45,695 nt of DNA, taken from the NCBI RefSeq assembly GCF_001556865.1, contig NZ_LSJY01000153.1, positions 1-45,695 on the forward strand, given 5' to 3'. Shown here one piece after another: positions 8,243-17,668 of this stretch (its first letter is position 1; each line of letters starts with the position of its first letter). The position numbers and the translations under genes are program-made. Source of the stretch: Sphingobium sp. CCH11-B1. GTDB lineage: Bacteria > Pseudomonadota > Alphaproteobacteria > Sphingomonadales > Sphingomonadaceae. The notes under the pieces were generated by a model. The model had not been told where the DNA came from and ran no database searches. It worked only from the letters and a program-made list of their open reading frames with translations.

Positions 8243-8276
8243 CGCCGCTGGCTACCAATTGTGCGCAGCGGCGTTT
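8243..8276 (+). terminator. Probable terminator after the propeller operon
   Basis: An 8-base perfect stem, CGCCGCTG at 8243-8250 and CAGCGGCG at 8266-8273, with a 15-base loop, lies just after the propeller stop codon and is followed by only three T residues. A weak intrinsic terminator is likely. Confidence 0.45.
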
Positions 8277-8727
8277 CATCGCTCTTCGACTCTCCCTAGT
8301 TATTGAAGGGAAGCTCATCGACGTCCGCGTTTACCTAAAGCCGTCGGGCACCGTCTAACCTGCTAACGACGGCTTTGTCCGATTTTACGGGGTTCAGCGT
8401 TTCGACGGCAAGCGACCAAATCGTGCCATTCAGATGAGGTCGCTGGAGTGTCCGCTGACACCGAAACCGGTCTTTCTCAAGCGAGACAACGGCTGGTCTG
8501 CTACGCGCCCGGTCCAAGTCGTAGAACCGAGATTTCACCACGCCTAGGAGCGGACATTCAGATCATGCGCAACGGGCTGTCGGCCGGCGTTGCCGTGAGA
8601 GTCTGACGAAAGCCGGTCTCGCGTTCGATGATTCGATTAACCGCGGGAACCCGCTGAATATGCGAGAGGAGCATGTGCGTAATCGTGATCTCGCGCTCAG
8701 CGAGCCCCCCTAGAGTTTGCGCATGTT
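8277..8727. other. Intergenic region without recognisable gene
   Basis: About 450 bases between the propeller operon and the end of a TonB receptor gene on the other strand. Short open frames exist on both strands but none has a ribosome site or recognisable product. I see no RNA gene. Confidence 0.4.
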
Positions 8728-11514
8728 TCAATAAGAAAGACGATATGTCGCTCGAACCGTACGCCCGAATTCTGGCCGAGCCAGGAAATAGCGCGCGTTC
8801 ATGCCCCCGGCATCAAAGGAACCCATGCGTGGATTGCCTTCGGTCAGCCCAAGGCTGTTGGTCAGGTTGGTGCCATTCAAAGTCAGCGTCGCATGATCGC
8901 TGATCTGTGTGCTTACCTCGACATTGATCATCGAAAAGGGAGGCAGGCGCTGCGAGTTCGCGATGTCAGCGAAACGCGCGGAATAACGCGTGAAATCAGC
9001 GCTGAGATGCAGGCGGCCCGAGATGAGATCGACGCTAGGGCTTGCGCGCAGGGCGATGCGCGGCACCCGTATAAGCTGATTGCCCGTCACGTCATGGACC
9101 GCGACCGTGCCGCCCGACAGTTCGCTGTAGCGAAAATCTCCATAGCGTAAGTCTTGCACCGTCGCCTGCATGTCGATGCTGAGCGGGCCGATCAGCCGAG
9201 CATGGGCTGAAACTTCCATGCCAGTTGCGGTTGTGTCGGCAATTGAGGTCTGGCTGACATAGATGCTGGTGGCAGGATCGAAGCGATAGTCGGTGAAGGG
9301 CAGCCGCTTGAAATGGGTCCGGAAAAGGACGGCGGAGAAGTTCCAGTTGCGCCGCTGCACGATCAGGCCGGCCTCCGCCATGACGATCGGGACGATGGCC
9401 TCGTCCGTGCGATCGGGGTCGGCATAGAATTCCGACGCGCTCGGCAGGCGGGAAATGCGGGTGGCGCGCAGGAACAGGCCGGTCCCCGGATCGGGATTGA
9501 AATTGATGCCCGCCGTCATGCTGAAGCCTGAGAAGTGCCGATCGATAGGTTGGAAAAGACCCGTGCCGGCCAGCACGCTATCGTCCGCCAGGGTCGTCGG
9601 ATCGCCCAGATCGACCGCCGAGGACAGTTCCATCCTGCCGCCGATCCGCGTCCGTTCCCACCGTCCGCCAAGGTCGATGCGCCAATGCTCGCCCAGCTTC
9701 CATTCGTCGGCCGCATACACGGCCAGATTGGCGGTCTTCAGGGTCACGTCGTCGAACAGCGAGCCATAGCGGACGAAGCCGTTGTCAGTCAGCGATCCGA
9801 CCCGCCGCCCATCCGCATCGACCGCCACGACATCCAGCCGCCGCGCCTGTCCCCGCACGTCGAGCAGCACCGTCCCCATCGTGCGATCATAGTCGAGGCG
9901 GCTGTCGGCATAAGTCAGGCCCAGCGCCAGATCATGCTGTCCCCACTGGCTGACCTGCCCGGTCAGGCGCGCGTCGCCGATGAATTCGCGCATCGGCAAG
10001 GCGACGGACAGCAGGTTCGCGCCCACGACCAGCCCGTTGCCATTGCTGTCGGGCAGGAAGGCGCGGCCGGTCCCGGCGTCGCGTATCTCGACTTTGGTTG
10101 CCATGGGAAAGGCGGCCGCAAGTTGGGGCCAAATGGTCGAGACATAGCTGTCGCCCGATTGCGGGCGGCCGATCGGGAACAGGCCGTCGCGGGAGGTGTC
10201 GCCCGTGCGCAGGCGCACCTTCACCTCCAGCGCGGCACCTCCACCAAGCGCCCGCCGCCCGAACAGCGTGTAGAAATCGATGCGGCTGCGCGTTCCCTTC
10301 GACAGGTCGAAAAGGCGAGAACCTGAGGGCGTCTTGAACGCGACGCTGGCATTATCGGGGCCTGCCAGCGTGTCGTACAGGGGATCGAAGCCGGGAACGG
10401 CGTTGACCCGCCCGGCGCCGTCCACCTGCAAAGGTACCGGCAGGTAAAGGATGACGCGGTCGTCGAGATGCTTGACGTTGAAGGACAGGCGCGTCGTCCC
10501 ATCGTCATACTGGACCCCGGCCCGAATCTGCCCGCCCCGGTCGGCGGGATAGCCCGGATCGCGCAGGCCGTCGTCGCGGCGGTAGAAGCCGCCGATCGCA
10601 ATGCCGAGTTCGGGCGTCAGGCGCATCCCCGCATAGCCGTCGATCCGCGCATAGCCGAAATTCCCGCCCGTCGCCGCCAGCGTCACGCCCGGCTTCTGCA
10701 GCGGATTGCGGGTCAGGAAATCGATGCTGCCGCCCGGCGCATTGCCGGCGAAGATGGCGGAAGGCCCGCCGCGCACCGCTTCGATATGGTCGATGGTCGC
10801 GTCGCTGCGGAAAATCTGGTCGGTGTTGAGATAGCCGAGACCGCCGTCATATTGCACCGGCAGCCCGTCCTCCAGCAACGCGACGGAGGAATAGCCGTCG
10901 GTCGGGATGCCGCGCGACCGGATATTGTTGCTCGCTTCGCCGCCGGTGCTTTCCACCCAGAAACCGGGGATCTGCTTGAACAGGTCGGCGGTCGATAGCG
11001 GTCCGGCGCGAGCCAGCGTCTCGGGGTCGATCCGGGTCAGCGCATAGCTGAGCTGGGTCGCGGTGACGGGCGTCTGCAGCGCGCGGCCGGTGACGACGAT
11101 CTCGGCAGGAACAGCAACCGGCGGCGGGGCAGGCGACGGGATGGGGGCAGGCTGCGGACTGCGCCGGGCGCGGGCGGGTGGAGCCGGTTGCGCCGCCCGC
11201 AGCGTGACAATCCCTTCGCCGAAGCGCGCGACCGCAAGGCCGCTGCCGCGCAGCAGCCGGTCGAGCGCGCGCCGCGACGGCATTCTGCCCTTCACCAGCG
11301 GGCTGCGCAGCGCGGCGGCGCGCGCATAGGGATAGAGGATCTGCACGCCTGCCTGACGCGCAAACCGGTCGAGCGCATCGGCAAGGCTTTGCGCGGGAAT
11401 GTCGAAACGGGGCTGCGGGGTGGCGGATCGGCTACCCGGCGGCGGCGCTGCCTGCGCGGGCGCGACCATGACCATCGCCATGACAAAGAAAAGGCCGCGA
11501 CTCCGACGCATCAC
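8728..11514 (-). CDS. TonB-dependent receptor with STN signalling domain
   Basis: This 928-residue outer-membrane receptor has a signal peptide, an STN (secretin/TonB N-terminal) domain at about residues 37-107 (RFDIPAQSLADALDRFARQAG), a Pro-rich linker to about 140, a plug starting near EIVVTGR and a 22-stranded barrel ending in aromatic Tyr. STN domains contact a FecR-type regulator, so this is a transducer as well as a transporter, as in FecA. It is last in a sigma-FecR-receptor series, 33 bases after fecR. It is clearly paralogous to the divergent receptor at 13364: both share GFWVE..GGEAS, the LGYLN.DQ plug segment and an LTNSLGLTEGNPR block near the C-terminus. The ligand is unknown. 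Confidence 0.88.
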   Translation of the reverse strand: MMRRSRGLFFVMAMVMVAPAQAAPPPGSRSATPQPRFDIPAQSLADALDRFARQAGVQILYPYARAAALRSPLVKGRMPSRRALDRLLRGSGLAVARFGEGIVTLRAAQPAPPARARRSPQPAPIPSPAPPPVAVPAEIVVTGRALQTPVTATQLSYALTRIDPETLARAGPLSTADLFKQIPGFWVESTGGEASNNIRSRGIPTDGYSSVALLEDGLPVQYDGGLGYLNTDQIFRSDATIDHIEAVRGGPSAIFAGNAPGGSIDFLTRNPLQKPGVTLAATGGNFGYARIDGYAGMRLTPELGIAIGGFYRRDDGLRDPGYPADRGGQIRAGVQYDDGTTRLSFNVKHLDDRVILYLPVPLQVDGAGRVNAVPGFDPLYDTLAGPDNASVAFKTPSGSRLFDLSKGTRSRIDFYTLFGRRALGGGAALEVKVRLRTGDTSRDGLFPIGRPQSGDSYVSTIWPQLAAAFPMATKVEIRDAGTGRAFLPDSNGNGLVVGANLLSVALPMREFIGDARLTGQVSQWGQHDLALGLTYADSRLDYDRTMGTVLLDVRGQARRLDVVAVDADGRRVGSLTDNGFVRYGSLFDDVTLKTANLAVYAADEWKLGEHWRIDLGGRWERTRIGGRMELSSAVDLGDPTTLADDSVLAGTGLFQPIDRHFSGFSMTAGINFNPDPGTGLFLRATRISRLPSASEFYADPDRTDEAIVPIVMAEAGLIVQRRNWNFSAVLFRTHFKRLPFTDYRFDPATSIYVSQTSIADTTATGMEVSAHARLIGPLSIDMQATVQDLRYGDFRYSELSGGTVAVHDVTGNQLIRVPRIALRASPSVDLISGRLHLSADFTRYSARFADIANSQRLPPFSMINVEVSTQISDHATLTLNGTNLTNSLGLTEGNPRMGSFDAGGMNARYFLARPEFGRTVRATYRLSY

Positions 11515-11547
11515 GCTCCAGTGGCGTTCCTACGCGACAGCTTCGTG

Positions 11548-12543
11548 TCAGGCGCGGAAAGCGCCCCGGTTTCCGCCTGTCCGGAACAGCATCATCCTGT
11601 CTCCTTCCCTGCGGTGACCGATGCCGAAGCCGTCCTGCAGCGCTGTGAGGAAGGATTGCGGATCGGCGGTGCGGAAGGTGCCGCCGAGGCGTGTCGCGCC
11701 CAGCCCCTGATCCTGCACGACCAGCTTGACCTTGAGATAGCGGTTGAACTCGCTGATCGCCTGGTCGAGCGCCATGCCCTGGAACATGATCTCGCCCCGC
11801 TCCCAGGCCGTCGCGCGCGACAGTGCTTCGGGCGACAGCGCTTCGACATGCACGTCGGCATTGCTGACGGCGAGCATGCTGCCGGCATTCACAGTCTGAG
11901 CCGATGTGCCGCGCGTGATCGTCGCCGCCTGTCCCGAGAGCACCAGCAGCCGCGCGAGCGCCGGATCGATCCGCAGGCTGAACTTGCCGCCGCTCAGCCG
12001 CCCGTCGATCGGATCGCTGTAGAGGCGAAAGGGCTTTTCGGCGTCCTTCACCAGAAGGGTCGCTTCCCCGCGCTCGATCCAGAAATCGCGCCTGTCATCG
12101 TCGAACCGCCACGCCACGCGCGTATCGGTGTTGAGCATCGCCTGACTGCCATTCTGCAGGCGCAGGATGCGCCGCTCGCCCACCGCCGTTTCGGCATAGG
12201 CCCGGCGCGGCCAGGCGAGGAAGGTTCCGGCTCCGCCCACGGCCAGCAGCCCGGCGACGCCGCCCGCGACCGCGCGGCGCGACAGCATCGCGGGGGGTGC
12301 GGGCACGATCTCTTCCTCCGCTTCTGTCTCTTCCAGCGAGATTGGGTCCAGCATCGCGGGCAGGCGCGGATCGGTCGTCCGCCGCCACGTCGCCGCAACT
12401 TGCGCGAAGGCAGCTGCATGGCGCGGGTCCGCGCTGCGCCAGGCTTCAAATGCTTCGGTGTCGGCGGAACCACAGTCGAGCGCGATCAGCCATTGAATGG
12501 CCTCGTCGCTCAGACCTGTTCCAACCTGTTCCTGCTCTCGCAT
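11548..12543 (-). CDS. FecR-family anti-sigma factor / sigma regulator
   Basis: A 331-residue inner-membrane protein. Residues 1-60 match the DUF4880 cytoplasmic sigma-binding domain (ALDCGSADTEAFEAWRSADPRH). A hydrophobic segment near residues 95-115 (VAGLLAVGGAGTFLAW) crosses the membrane, followed by the periplasmic FecR domain and a C-terminal STN-like region (FNRYLKVKLVV). It passes the signal from the STN receptor downstream to the sigma factor upstream. Its start overlaps the sigma gene by 34 bases, implying coupled translation. Confidence 0.88.
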   Translation of the reverse strand: MREQEQVGTGLSDEAIQWLIALDCGSADTEAFEAWRSADPRHAAAFAQVAATWRRTTDPRLPAMLDPISLEETEAEEEIVPAPPAMLSRRAVAGGVAGLLAVGGAGTFLAWPRRAYAETAVGERRILRLQNGSQAMLNTDTRVAWRFDDDRRDFWIERGEATLLVKDAEKPFRLYSDPIDGRLSGGKFSLRIDPALARLLVLSGQAATITRGTSAQTVNAGSMLAVSNADVHVEALSPEALSRATAWERGEIMFQGMALDQAISEFNRYLKVKLVVQDQGLGATRLGGTFRTADPQSFLTALQDGFGIGHRREGDRMMLFRTGGNRGAFRA

Positions 12544-13088
12544 TGAGATGCCTGCTCCGCCTTCGCCGGTCTGTCCGCCTGATTCCGCCGCTCTACCAAC
12601 AGGCGGAGGGCTCTGACCAGATGGGTTTCCACGGTGGAGACGGAAATATTCATCTTCTCCGCTACAAGCGCCGGAGAAAGTCCTTCAATTCTCCGCAGAT
12701 ACAGCGCCTCACGCATCCGGGGCGGCATGTCCTGCATGACCCGGGCGATATGGTTCAGTTCCGATCGATCCATCGCAACCACGTCGGGTGTCGGCTCCTG
12801 ATCCGCGATCTCCAGCGACAGCAGCACGGCGCCCTGGTCGATCCGCACCACGTCGGCGCGCCGGAACCGCTCGATGGCCAGGTTGCGGATGATGCGTATG
12901 GTGAAGGCGTGCGGGCTGGCGATGGCCGCCCATTTTTCCAGTGCGAACAGCCGGGCATAGGCTTCCTGGACCAGTTCCTCCGCTTCCTCCTGCTGGCGCA
13001 CGAGGCTCAGCGCATAGCGGCGATGCTCCTGGTGGAAGACGAAGACATGGTCGGCAAACCAGATGTCGATGTCGCGAAGCATGGACAT
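12510..13088 (-). CDS. ECF RNA polymerase sigma factor, FecI-like
   Basis: This 192-residue protein has sigma-70 region 2 (AEELVQEAYARLFALEKW, with FTIRIIRNLAIERFRR) and region 4 (MPPRMREALYLRRIEGLSPALVAEKMNISVSTVETH), without region 1 or 3: an ECF sigma factor of the iron-starvation (FecI) type. It is first in the minus-strand sigma-FecR-receptor operon and diverges from the second receptor gene. It probably drives the receptor genes when the STN receptor binds ligand. Start at 13088; a second ATG two codons later is equally possible. Confidence 0.88.
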   Translation of the reverse strand: MSMLRDIDIWFADHVFVFHQEHRRYALSLVRQQEEAEELVQEAYARLFALEKWAAIASPHAFTIRIIRNLAIERFRRADVVRIDQGAVLLSLEIADQEPTPDVVAMDRSELNHIARVMQDMPPRMREALYLRRIEGLSPALVAEKMNISVSTVETHLVRALRLLVERRNQADRPAKAEQASQCESRNRLEQV

Positions 13089-13363
13089 TTCTCGATGCGC
13101 TCCATCGGAATCGGCGGGTGGAGCGCGTCACCTAGGGCGCGGTTGTTACATTCGGTTGACACTGGACCGGGCAGGACGATTCGCCGCCATCGGGAAAAAT
13201 ATTTTCGGGTGGAGTAGCGGCGGTGCTCCCCTCCACCGTCTGCGCCCCGACAGTTCAACGCATGGCCATTCGCCCATGCCGGCAGCGCGACACGCTTCCG
13301 GCAACGGGGACCGCTGCGCCTGCGCCGGGACTTTCAGGAACGGACATGAAGGGGACATCGACC
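13089..13363. promoter_or_regulatory. Divergent intergenic control region of the receptor pair
   Basis: 275 bases separate the sigma-factor start and the divergent receptor start, so promoters for both units must lie here. TTGACACTGG near 13155 could be a -35 element for the plus side. I found no clear Fur-type palindrome, which argues weakly against simple iron control. Confidence 0.4.
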
Positions 13364-15844
13364 ATGAAATCTTTGCGCATCACCACATCGCTCATCGCTT
13401 TATTGTGCGCTGGCGCAACGCCCGCATTGGCGCAGGAGCCGGCCCCCGCCGACAATGCCGTCGATACGCAGGGCGGCAATATCGACGACATCATCGTTAC
13501 CGGCCGCGCGGGCACCGATGTGCGGACCAAGGCGGAAACCAGCTATTCGGTCACCAACATCAACGAGGAAAATCTGCGCCTCCAAGCCCCGACCAGCGTT
13601 ACTGAAGCGCTGAAATCCGTGCCCGGCTTCTGGGTTGAGGCGTCGGGCGGCGAAGCGTCGGGCAACGTCCGCGCTCGTGGCGTACCGGTCGACGGCTTCG
13701 GCTCGGTCCAGCTTCTGGAAGACGGCATCCCGGTCCAGCATGATCCCGCGCTCGGCTATCTCAACGCGGACCAGGCATTCCGCATCGACGAGACGATCGA
13801 ACGCATCGAAGTGGTGCGCGGCGGCCCGTCCTCGCTCTTCTATTCCAACGCACCCGCAGGCGCGATCAACTTCATTCCGCGCAAGGTCGGCGACTGGGCC
13901 GAGGGTCTTGTCAAGGTGACGCTCGGCGCGGACAGCCTCTATCGCGCCGACTTCTGGATCGGTGCGCCGGTGGGCGACTGGAAGGTCGCGGTCGGCGGCT
14001 TCTACCGCTCGGAGGGCGGTGTGCGCGATCCCGGCTTCACCGCGAACAAGGGCGGCCAGATCCGCGCCACCGTCTCGCGCGAGTGGGAGAATGCGAAGTT
14101 CAGCGTCGACGTGAAGCGCGTGGACGATATCGTCGCCTTCTACACCGGCATTCCGATGCGGACCTATCCTGATGGCGATATCCGCGCGGTTCCCGGTTTC
14201 GACGGGCACAAGGGCACGGTCGCCGGGCCGGAGACGGCGCATATCAAGATGCGTCAGGGCGATGGCAGCATCTATGATTTCGACAACACCGTCGGCACGC
14301 AGATCAAGCGCACGCAGATCACCACCAATTTCGAGATCGAGCCGATGGACGGCTGGAAGATCACCAACACCTCGCGCTACAACGACACGACGACGCGCCG
14401 CAACGGCGTGTATCCCAACAGCCTGCAGAGCGCCGCGAGCCTGCTGACCGCCAATGCCGGCCTGCTGGCCCAGGCGCCCGGCGCGACCGCGCTGCAGCTG
14501 CGCTACACCAATGGAGGCCAAGTCTTCGACACTGCCAACCAGAACGGCAACGGCCTGATCATCAACGGCGGCCTGCGCGGTATCACAATGCCGGTGAAGG
14601 AGTTCATGAGCGACACGCGCATTGCCCATCGCTTCGAAATGGGATCGACTACGCACGACGTCACCTTCGGCTATTATTTCGCGACGATCGACCAGTATTT
14701 CAGCCGCTATTCCTCCACCGCGCTGCTCGACGTTCAGGACAATGCCCGACTGCTCAGCCTCGTTGCGGTCAACGCGGCGGGCTCTGTGGTGCGCAGCTTC
14801 TCCGACACCAACGGCATCTACAAATATGGCTATGAGTGGGAGGACGCGCATGGCGAGCAGACGACGCACGCCCTCTATCTCACCGACGAATGGCAGATCA
14901 CGCCGAAATTCCGGCTGGACGGCGGCGTCCGCTGGGAAAGCATGAACGCACGCGGATCCGTGGCGCTCAAGCAGACGGTCAATCTGGGCACGCCCTCGAC
15001 CTCGTCGATCATCACCGGCAGCGGCCTCACCGCCAATTATGACCGGACCTTTAAGCATGCGACGGCGACGGCGGGCGCGAACTATCAGTTCACCGATCGC
15101 GCCGGCATGTTCGCGCGCTACACTTATGCCAACCGCATGCCTGGTCTCGGCAATTATATCACCAGCCCGACCGCGACGCCGATCACCCAGACCATGCACC
15201 TGGGCGAGGCTGGCCTGAAGTATAACAGCCGGTTCTTCGACGTATATGCCACCGGCTTCTGGACCAAGTACAACAATGTCGGCTTCACCAATTACCGGTT
15301 CGACATCAACACCGGCGCGTCGCGGACCGAGGCACTGTTCGCCAATACGCAGACCTTCGGCGTCGAACTGGAAGGCACGGTGCGTCCGGCGCGCTTCTTC
15401 GACATGTCGGCCACGCTGACCCTGCAGGACCCGAAGTATAAGGGGCTGGTCTATACGGACTCGGCACAGCGCGTGAACGACTATGACGGCAACCGCCTGA
15501 TCCGCGTGCCGACCGTCAGCGTGCGCGTCGTGCCCGCAGTCAACCTGCTCGACGATCGGCTGCGCATCCAGGCCGCCTATGAATATCAGGGGCCGCGCTT
15601 CGTCGACACGGCCAACTCGGTGCGCCTGCCGGGCTATTCCGCGATCAATCTCAGCGCCCGCGCGCAGCTGACCGAAAGCCTGTCGCTCTATGGCTATGTC
15701 GACAATCTCACCAACTCGCTGGGCCTGACCGAAGGCAATCCGCGCGCGGGCGAAGTGCAGAATGCCGATGCCGGCGCGAACACCTTCATCGCGCGTCCGC
15801 TGATCGGCCGGAACTTCCGCGCCGCCCTCATGTACAAGTTCTGA
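13364..15844 (+). CDS. TonB-dependent receptor without STN domain
   Basis: An outer-membrane receptor of 826 residues from the ATG at 13364, chosen because it opens a classical signal peptide (MKSLRITTSLIALLCAGATP) and has AAGGGGA upstream; an in-frame ATG at 13346 is also possible. After a TonB-box-like DDIIVTGRAG stretch come the plug (GFWVEASGGEASGNVRARG, VVRGGPSSLFYSNAPAG) and a barrel ending in Phe. It lacks the STN domain of its paralogue at 8728 and so should be a transporter only. Two bases separate it from the PHP hydrolase gene, forming a receptor-hydrolase operon. Confidence 0.88.
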   Translation: MKSLRITTSLIALLCAGATPALAQEPAPADNAVDTQGGNIDDIIVTGRAGTDVRTKAETSYSVTNINEENLRLQAPTSVTEALKSVPGFWVEASGGEASGNVRARGVPVDGFGSVQLLEDGIPVQHDPALGYLNADQAFRIDETIERIEVVRGGPSSLFYSNAPAGAINFIPRKVGDWAEGLVKVTLGADSLYRADFWIGAPVGDWKVAVGGFYRSEGGVRDPGFTANKGGQIRATVSREWENAKFSVDVKRVDDIVAFYTGIPMRTYPDGDIRAVPGFDGHKGTVAGPETAHIKMRQGDGSIYDFDNTVGTQIKRTQITTNFEIEPMDGWKITNTSRYNDTTTRRNGVYPNSLQSAASLLTANAGLLAQAPGATALQLRYTNGGQVFDTANQNGNGLIINGGLRGITMPVKEFMSDTRIAHRFEMGSTTHDVTFGYYFATIDQYFSRYSSTALLDVQDNARLLSLVAVNAAGSVVRSFSDTNGIYKYGYEWEDAHGEQTTHALYLTDEWQITPKFRLDGGVRWESMNARGSVALKQTVNLGTPSTSSIITGSGLTANYDRTFKHATATAGANYQFTDRAGMFARYTYANRMPGLGNYITSPTATPITQTMHLGEAGLKYNSRFFDVYATGFWTKYNNVGFTNYRFDINTGASRTEALFANTQTFGVELEGTVRPARFFDMSATLTLQDPKYKGLVYTDSAQRVNDYDGNRLIRVPTVSVRVVPAVNLLDDRLRIQAAYEYQGPRFVDTANSVRLPGYSAINLSARAQLTESLSLYGYVDNLTNSLGLTEGNPRAGEVQNADAGANTFIARPLIGRNFRAALMYKF

Positions 15845-15846
15845 TC

Positions 15847-17400
15847 ATGAGGAAGGGGATCGCATCGCTCGCCGCCTTCGCTCTTGCTCTGTCGCTGTCC
15901 GTGCCTGCATGGGCCGGAGCGCCGGAACCGGCCACGGCCGAGGCGGCAAAGGAAGCGGTCCCCTATCAGACGCTCACCGGCACGATCACCCGATCGGACT
16001 ATGAGCAGTATCGGCAGGTTCCCTTCGATCTGCCGGCGGGCGTCACGCGCGTCACCATCCGTTTCAGCTATGGCGGCAAGGACAAGAAATCGGTCATCGA
16101 CCTGGGCCTTGCCGACCCTGAGCGGTTTCGCGGATGGAGCGGCGGGTCGCGCGACCATATGACCTTGAGTACCGAGGATGCCACGCCGGGCTATCTTCCG
16201 GGGCCGTTGCCGGCCGGGCGCTGGAACCTGATCCTTGGCGTCCCAAATATCCGTGAAGGCGCGCAGGCGCCGTTCGAGGCCCGCATCTTCATCGATCGCG
16301 CTCCGGCGGTGACGGCGTTCGAGGACGCCCCGCTCAACCCTGCGCCGGGCTGGTATCGCGGCGATCTGCACATGCACAGCGGCAACAGCGACGGCAAATG
16401 CCTGTCGCAAAAGGGCGAGAAGGTACCATGCCCGGTCTATCGCACGGTCGAGGCAGCGGCAGCGCGCGGCCTCGATTTCATCGCGCTCACCGACCATAAT
16501 ACAACCGCGCATTTCGATGCCCTGCGCGGGTTGCAGGGCGCGTTCGACAGGATGCTGCTGCTGCCGGGGCGGGAGGTCACGACCTTCTTCGGCCATAGCA
16601 ATGTGTTCGGCCCGACCGACTTTCTCGATTTCCGCACGCTCGCATCCACCTATGCCGAAGCGGCCAAATGGATGGACGCGGTGAAGGCGCAGGGCGGCAT
16701 CGTCTCGCTCAACCATGCCGGCGCGCCCTCGGGCGAGATCTGCATGGGCTGTGGCTGGCGCATCGCCGACCTGCCCCCCGGCACGGTGCAGGCGGTCGAG
16801 GTGGTGAACGGCGGCACGATGGCGGAAACCGGATCGGCAGAAAGTCCGCTGCAGGGGCTCGGCCTGTGGCGCAAGCTGCTCGACAGCGGCCAGCACGTCA
16901 CGGCGATCGGTGGCAGCGACAATCACAATGCCGACATTCCTGCCGATAAGCCTGGAGCCATCGGAACGCCGACCACCGTCATCTATATGCGCAACCTGTC
17001 GACACAGGGATTTATCGACGGCATTCGATCCGGCAGGGCATTTGTCGACATTGACGGGACGCGCAACCGGATGATCGATATTTGGGCGGAGAGCGAAAGC
17101 AACAAGATCGCCATGGGCGGCACATTGTTTGCCTGCAGGGGAGCGTCGGTGAGGCTGGTAATCTCTGTTAAGGGCGTATCGGCCGGCATCATCGATCTGC
17201 TTATCGATGGTCAGAAACATCAGCTTCGAGTCAATCAGGATCGTCGCGAAAATGTGTTTGACTGGGTGTCCGACGGCGCACAACACTGGATCAGCGCAAA
17301 CGTTCGCACAAGTGATGGTCGTCTGCTCCTTGTTGGCAATCCGATCTATGTGGATGTTTGTCCGTCGTCACAACATTTAGGCTCAGATTTCATTGATTGA
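15847..17400 (+). CDS. Exported PHP-domain metallohydrolase (CehA/McbA-like)
   Basis: A 517-residue protein with a signal peptide (cleavage near AWAGAPE), an N-terminal beta domain of about 150 residues, and a PHP-type metal-dependent hydrolase core. Metal-ligand motifs appear in family order: GDLHMHSGNSDGKC around 175, ALTDHNT around 214, LLPGREVTTFFGHSNVF around 238, SLNHAG around 290, and GGSDNHN around 357. CehA/McbA relatives include the carbaryl hydrolases, but most members have unknown substrates. It is translated directly after the receptor (2-base gap), so it probably processes a phosphoester or ester ligand in the periplasm or at the surface before or after uptake. That role is inference. 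Confidence 0.8.
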   Translation: MRKGIASLAAFALALSLSVPAWAGAPEPATAEAAKEAVPYQTLTGTITRSDYEQYRQVPFDLPAGVTRVTIRFSYGGKDKKSVIDLGLADPERFRGWSGGSRDHMTLSTEDATPGYLPGPLPAGRWNLILGVPNIREGAQAPFEARIFIDRAPAVTAFEDAPLNPAPGWYRGDLHMHSGNSDGKCLSQKGEKVPCPVYRTVEAAAARGLDFIALTDHNTTAHFDALRGLQGAFDRMLLLPGREVTTFFGHSNVFGPTDFLDFRTLASTYAEAAKWMDAVKAQGGIVSLNHAGAPSGEICMGCGWRIADLPPGTVQAVEVVNGGTMAETGSAESPLQGLGLWRKLLDSGQHVTAIGGSDNHNADIPADKPGAIGTPTTVIYMRNLSTQGFIDGIRSGRAFVDIDGTRNRMIDIWAESESNKIAMGGTLFACRGASVRLVISVKGVSAGIIDLLIDGQKHQLRVNQDRRENVFDWVSDGAQHWISANVRTSDGRLLLVGNPIYVDVCPSSQHLGSDFID

Positions 17401-17558
17401 TCCAGAAAATCACGGTTGCAGCGATGCAAATTGCGGACAGACTGAGGTGATTTCCAGCAGCCGCATCTGATGGCAACCATCTTGGGCTGCCCGCCACAAA
17501 CCTGCCAGTCTCTTCTCGGCCAGTCCCGCGCATCCCGGGAACGATCATCAGGGCTTCA

Positions 17559-17593
17559 GGAATGGCAGGTGTTAGATGGGGACCTGCCATTCC
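17559..17593. repeat. Perfect 12-base inverted repeat near the integrase 3' end
   Basis: GGAATGGCAGGT (17559-17570) and its exact complement ACCTGCCATTCC (17582-17593) flank an 11-base loop. It lies 76 bases beyond the recombinase stop codon. It could be a terminator for the convergent genes or a recombination core site; no long T-run follows on either strand. Confidence 0.55.
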
Positions 17594-17626
17594 CGGCCCG
17601 GCTCGCGAACGACCGTTTTGTCCCAA

Positions 17627-17661
17627 GCGCCCGTGTCCAGCTCCACACGGGAAACGGGCGC
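17627..17661. repeat. Second nested inverted repeat beside the integrase
   Basis: CCCGTGT (17630-17636) pairs with ACACGGG (17645-17651) over 8 bases; alternatively GCGCCC (17627-17632) pairs with GGGCGC (17656-17661). It lies directly downstream of the recombinase stop codon and could terminate that gene. Confidence 0.4.
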
Positions 17662-17668
17662 CAAGGGT

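Noticed and set aside
8335..8541. 68-codon minus frame in the gap after the propeller gene
   Set aside because: No ribosome site, no recognisable product and no neighbour link.
13089..13363. Search for a Fur box between sigma factor and receptor
   Set aside because: No 7-1-7 or GATAAT-type palindrome found; iron control of this locus is not supported by sequence.
13400..15199. Long open frame (about 600 codons) on minus across the receptor gene
   Set aside because: It is the antisense shadow of a high-GC receptor gene with strong homology on plus; its product is Arg/Ala-rich with no domain.
15694..17286. 530-codon minus frame over the PHP hydrolase
   Set aside because: The plus strand has a signal peptide and all metal motifs; the minus product has no recognisable domain.
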